Origin: Pseudomonadota bacterium
Lineage (GTDB): Bacteria > Pseudomonadota > Gammaproteobacteria > Xanthomonadales > Xanthomonadaceae
Direction of reading: 5' to 3'
Length of the DNA stretch: 6,254 bases
NCBI GenBank assembly: GCA_023399815.1
Contig: JAEWOJ010000212.1
Span: forward strand, 1-6,254
Made by a program: the position numbers and the translations under genes. Below, in pieces: positions 5,476 through 6,254 of the stretch (positions within the stretch are counted from its first letter, which is position 1; each line of letters starts with the position of its first letter). The notes beneath the pieces were generated by a model. The model was not told the DNA's origin and made no database searches. It saw only the letters and a program-made list of their open reading frames with translations.

Positions 5476-6254
5476 ATGTCCGCCGTTGCCAGCGCCGCCA
5501 TTCCGCCCGCTCCCGCCCGCCCCACGCCGGGCATCACCGTGACCGCCCGGCTCGCCGGCCAGTCGGCGCTGCTGCCGGCCGGGGCGCTGGCGCTGCTGGT
5601 GTCGCTGCACCGGGCGGTGGAACCCGAGCGGCAGGCGCGGCTGGCCGCGCGCCGCCAGCGGCAGGCGTTCTTCGACGGCGGCGGCCTGCCGGATTTCCGC
5701 GCCGATACCGCCGCCATCCGCGAAGGCGACTGGCAGGTGGCGCCGATCCCGGCGGCGCTGCAGGACCGCCGCGTCGAGATCACCGGCCCGACCGACCCGA
5801 AGATGGTCATCAATGCCCTGAACTCCGGTGCCAAGGTCTTCATGGCTGATTTCGAGGACGCCACCGCACCCACCTGGCGCAACCTGCTGGCCGGCCCGCA
5901 GGCATTGATCGGTGCCGTGCGCGGTGACCTGGAATTCACCGCACCGGCGATCGATGGCAGGCCGGGCAAGCATTACGCGCTGCGTCCGTTCGAGGAGCAG
6001 GCGGTACTGATCGTGCGGCCGCGTGGCTGGCACCTGGACGAAAAGCACGTGCTGGTGGATGGACAGCAACTGGCCGGCGGACTGTTCGATGCCGCCGTAT
6101 TCGCCTTCCACAATGCCCGCGCGCTGCAGGCCAGGGACCGCGGCCCATACTTCTACCTGCCCAAGCTGCAGAGCATGGAGGAAGCCGCGCTGTGGGAGAC
6201 CGCCCTGTCGCACATCGAGGGCATGCTCGGCCTGCCGCACGGGCAGATCAAGGT
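5476..6254 (+). CDS. aceB: Malate synthase A (3'-truncated by window edge)
   Basis: Cytoplasmic enzyme of the glyoxylate shunt that condenses acetyl-CoA with glyoxylate to give malate and CoA. About 259 codons of an expected roughly 530 are present. Clear family segments are GGLPDFRADTAAIREGDWQV, DRRVEITGPTDPKMVINALN, AKVFMADFEDATAPTWRN, VRPRGWHLDEKHV (containing a conserved active-site-region arginine), LFDAAVFAFHN and GPYFYLPKLQSMEEAALW, all in the same order as E. coli AceB. The catalytic aspartate region of the C-terminal half lies beyond the window. Start choice: ATG 5476 has AGGG at 5465-5468, seven bases upstream. ATG 5461, in the same frame, would add MQGSA and has only GGTG about 12 bases upstream. 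The Ala/Pro-rich first 25 residues are poorly conserved and do not decide it. The gene is divergent from the LysR regulator, and aceA (isocitrate lyase) may follow downstream, which cannot be seen here. Confidence 0.95.
   Translation, partial: MSAVASAAIPPAPARPTPGITVTARLAGQSALLPAGALALLVSLHRAVEPERQARLAARRQRQAFFDGGGLPDFRADTAAIREGDWQVAPIPAALQDRRVEITGPTDPKMVINALNSGAKVFMADFEDATAPTWRNLLAGPQALIGAVRGDLEFTAPAIDGRPGKHYALRPFEEQAVLIVRPRGWHLDEKHVLVDGQQLAGGLFDAAVFAFHNARALQARDRGPYFYLPKLQSMEEAALWETALSHIEGMLGLPHGQIK

Noticed and set aside
5392..6240. 282-codon minus-strand open frame antisense to aceB
   Set aside because: Gly/Arg/Gln-rich shadow; the plus strand matches malate synthase A motif by motif.

Overview
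The window reads as a chromosomal stretch from a GC-rich gammaproteobacterium, most likely a member of the Xanthomonadaceae/Lysobacteraceae (Stenotrophomonas, Pseudoxanthomonas, Lysobacter or relatives). The reasons are strong G/C bias at third codon positions, an aceB gene paired with a divergent LysR-type regulator (an arrangement I associate with xanthomonads), and a GTAGGAGCG-type REP doublet. The placement is inference; no marker gene is present.

Layout, left to right. (1) 1-1689, plus strand: respiratory quinone-dependent D-lactate dehydrogenase (dld), missing about a dozen N-terminal codons at the window edge. (2) 1690-1755: short spacer with a 9-bp perfect inverted repeat. (3) 1756-4311, plus strand: a large membrane signalling protein with an N-terminal signal/anchor, a periplasmic ABC-substrate-binding-like (PBP1-type) sensor domain, one transmembrane helix, a degenerate GGDEF domain and an intact EAL domain. 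It is predicted to hydrolyse cyclic di-GMP in response to an unknown periplasmic ligand. (4) 4308-4375: a REPIN-like pair of inverted REP sequences whose GTAG head supplies the TAG stop codon of the EAL gene. It lies between two convergent genes. (5) 4400-5368, minus strand: a LysR-family regulator with a CysB-like look. (6) 5369-5475: an AT-rich divergent promoter region with a T-N11-A dyad. (7) 5476 (or 5461) to the window end, plus strand: the N-terminal half of malate synthase A (aceB), the second enzyme of the glyoxylate shunt.

Together the genes cover use of simple carbon sources (D-lactate to pyruvate; acetyl-CoA to malate through glyoxylate), with a probable dedicated LysR regulator for the shunt and a c-di-GMP phosphodiesterase sensor between them. 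I see no mobile element other than the REP doublet, no RNA genes and no CRISPR. The less ordinary items are the sensor/phosphodiesterase with its inactive-looking cyclase domain, the stop codon inside the REPIN, and the lysR gene that appears to lack a Shine-Dalgarno sequence.
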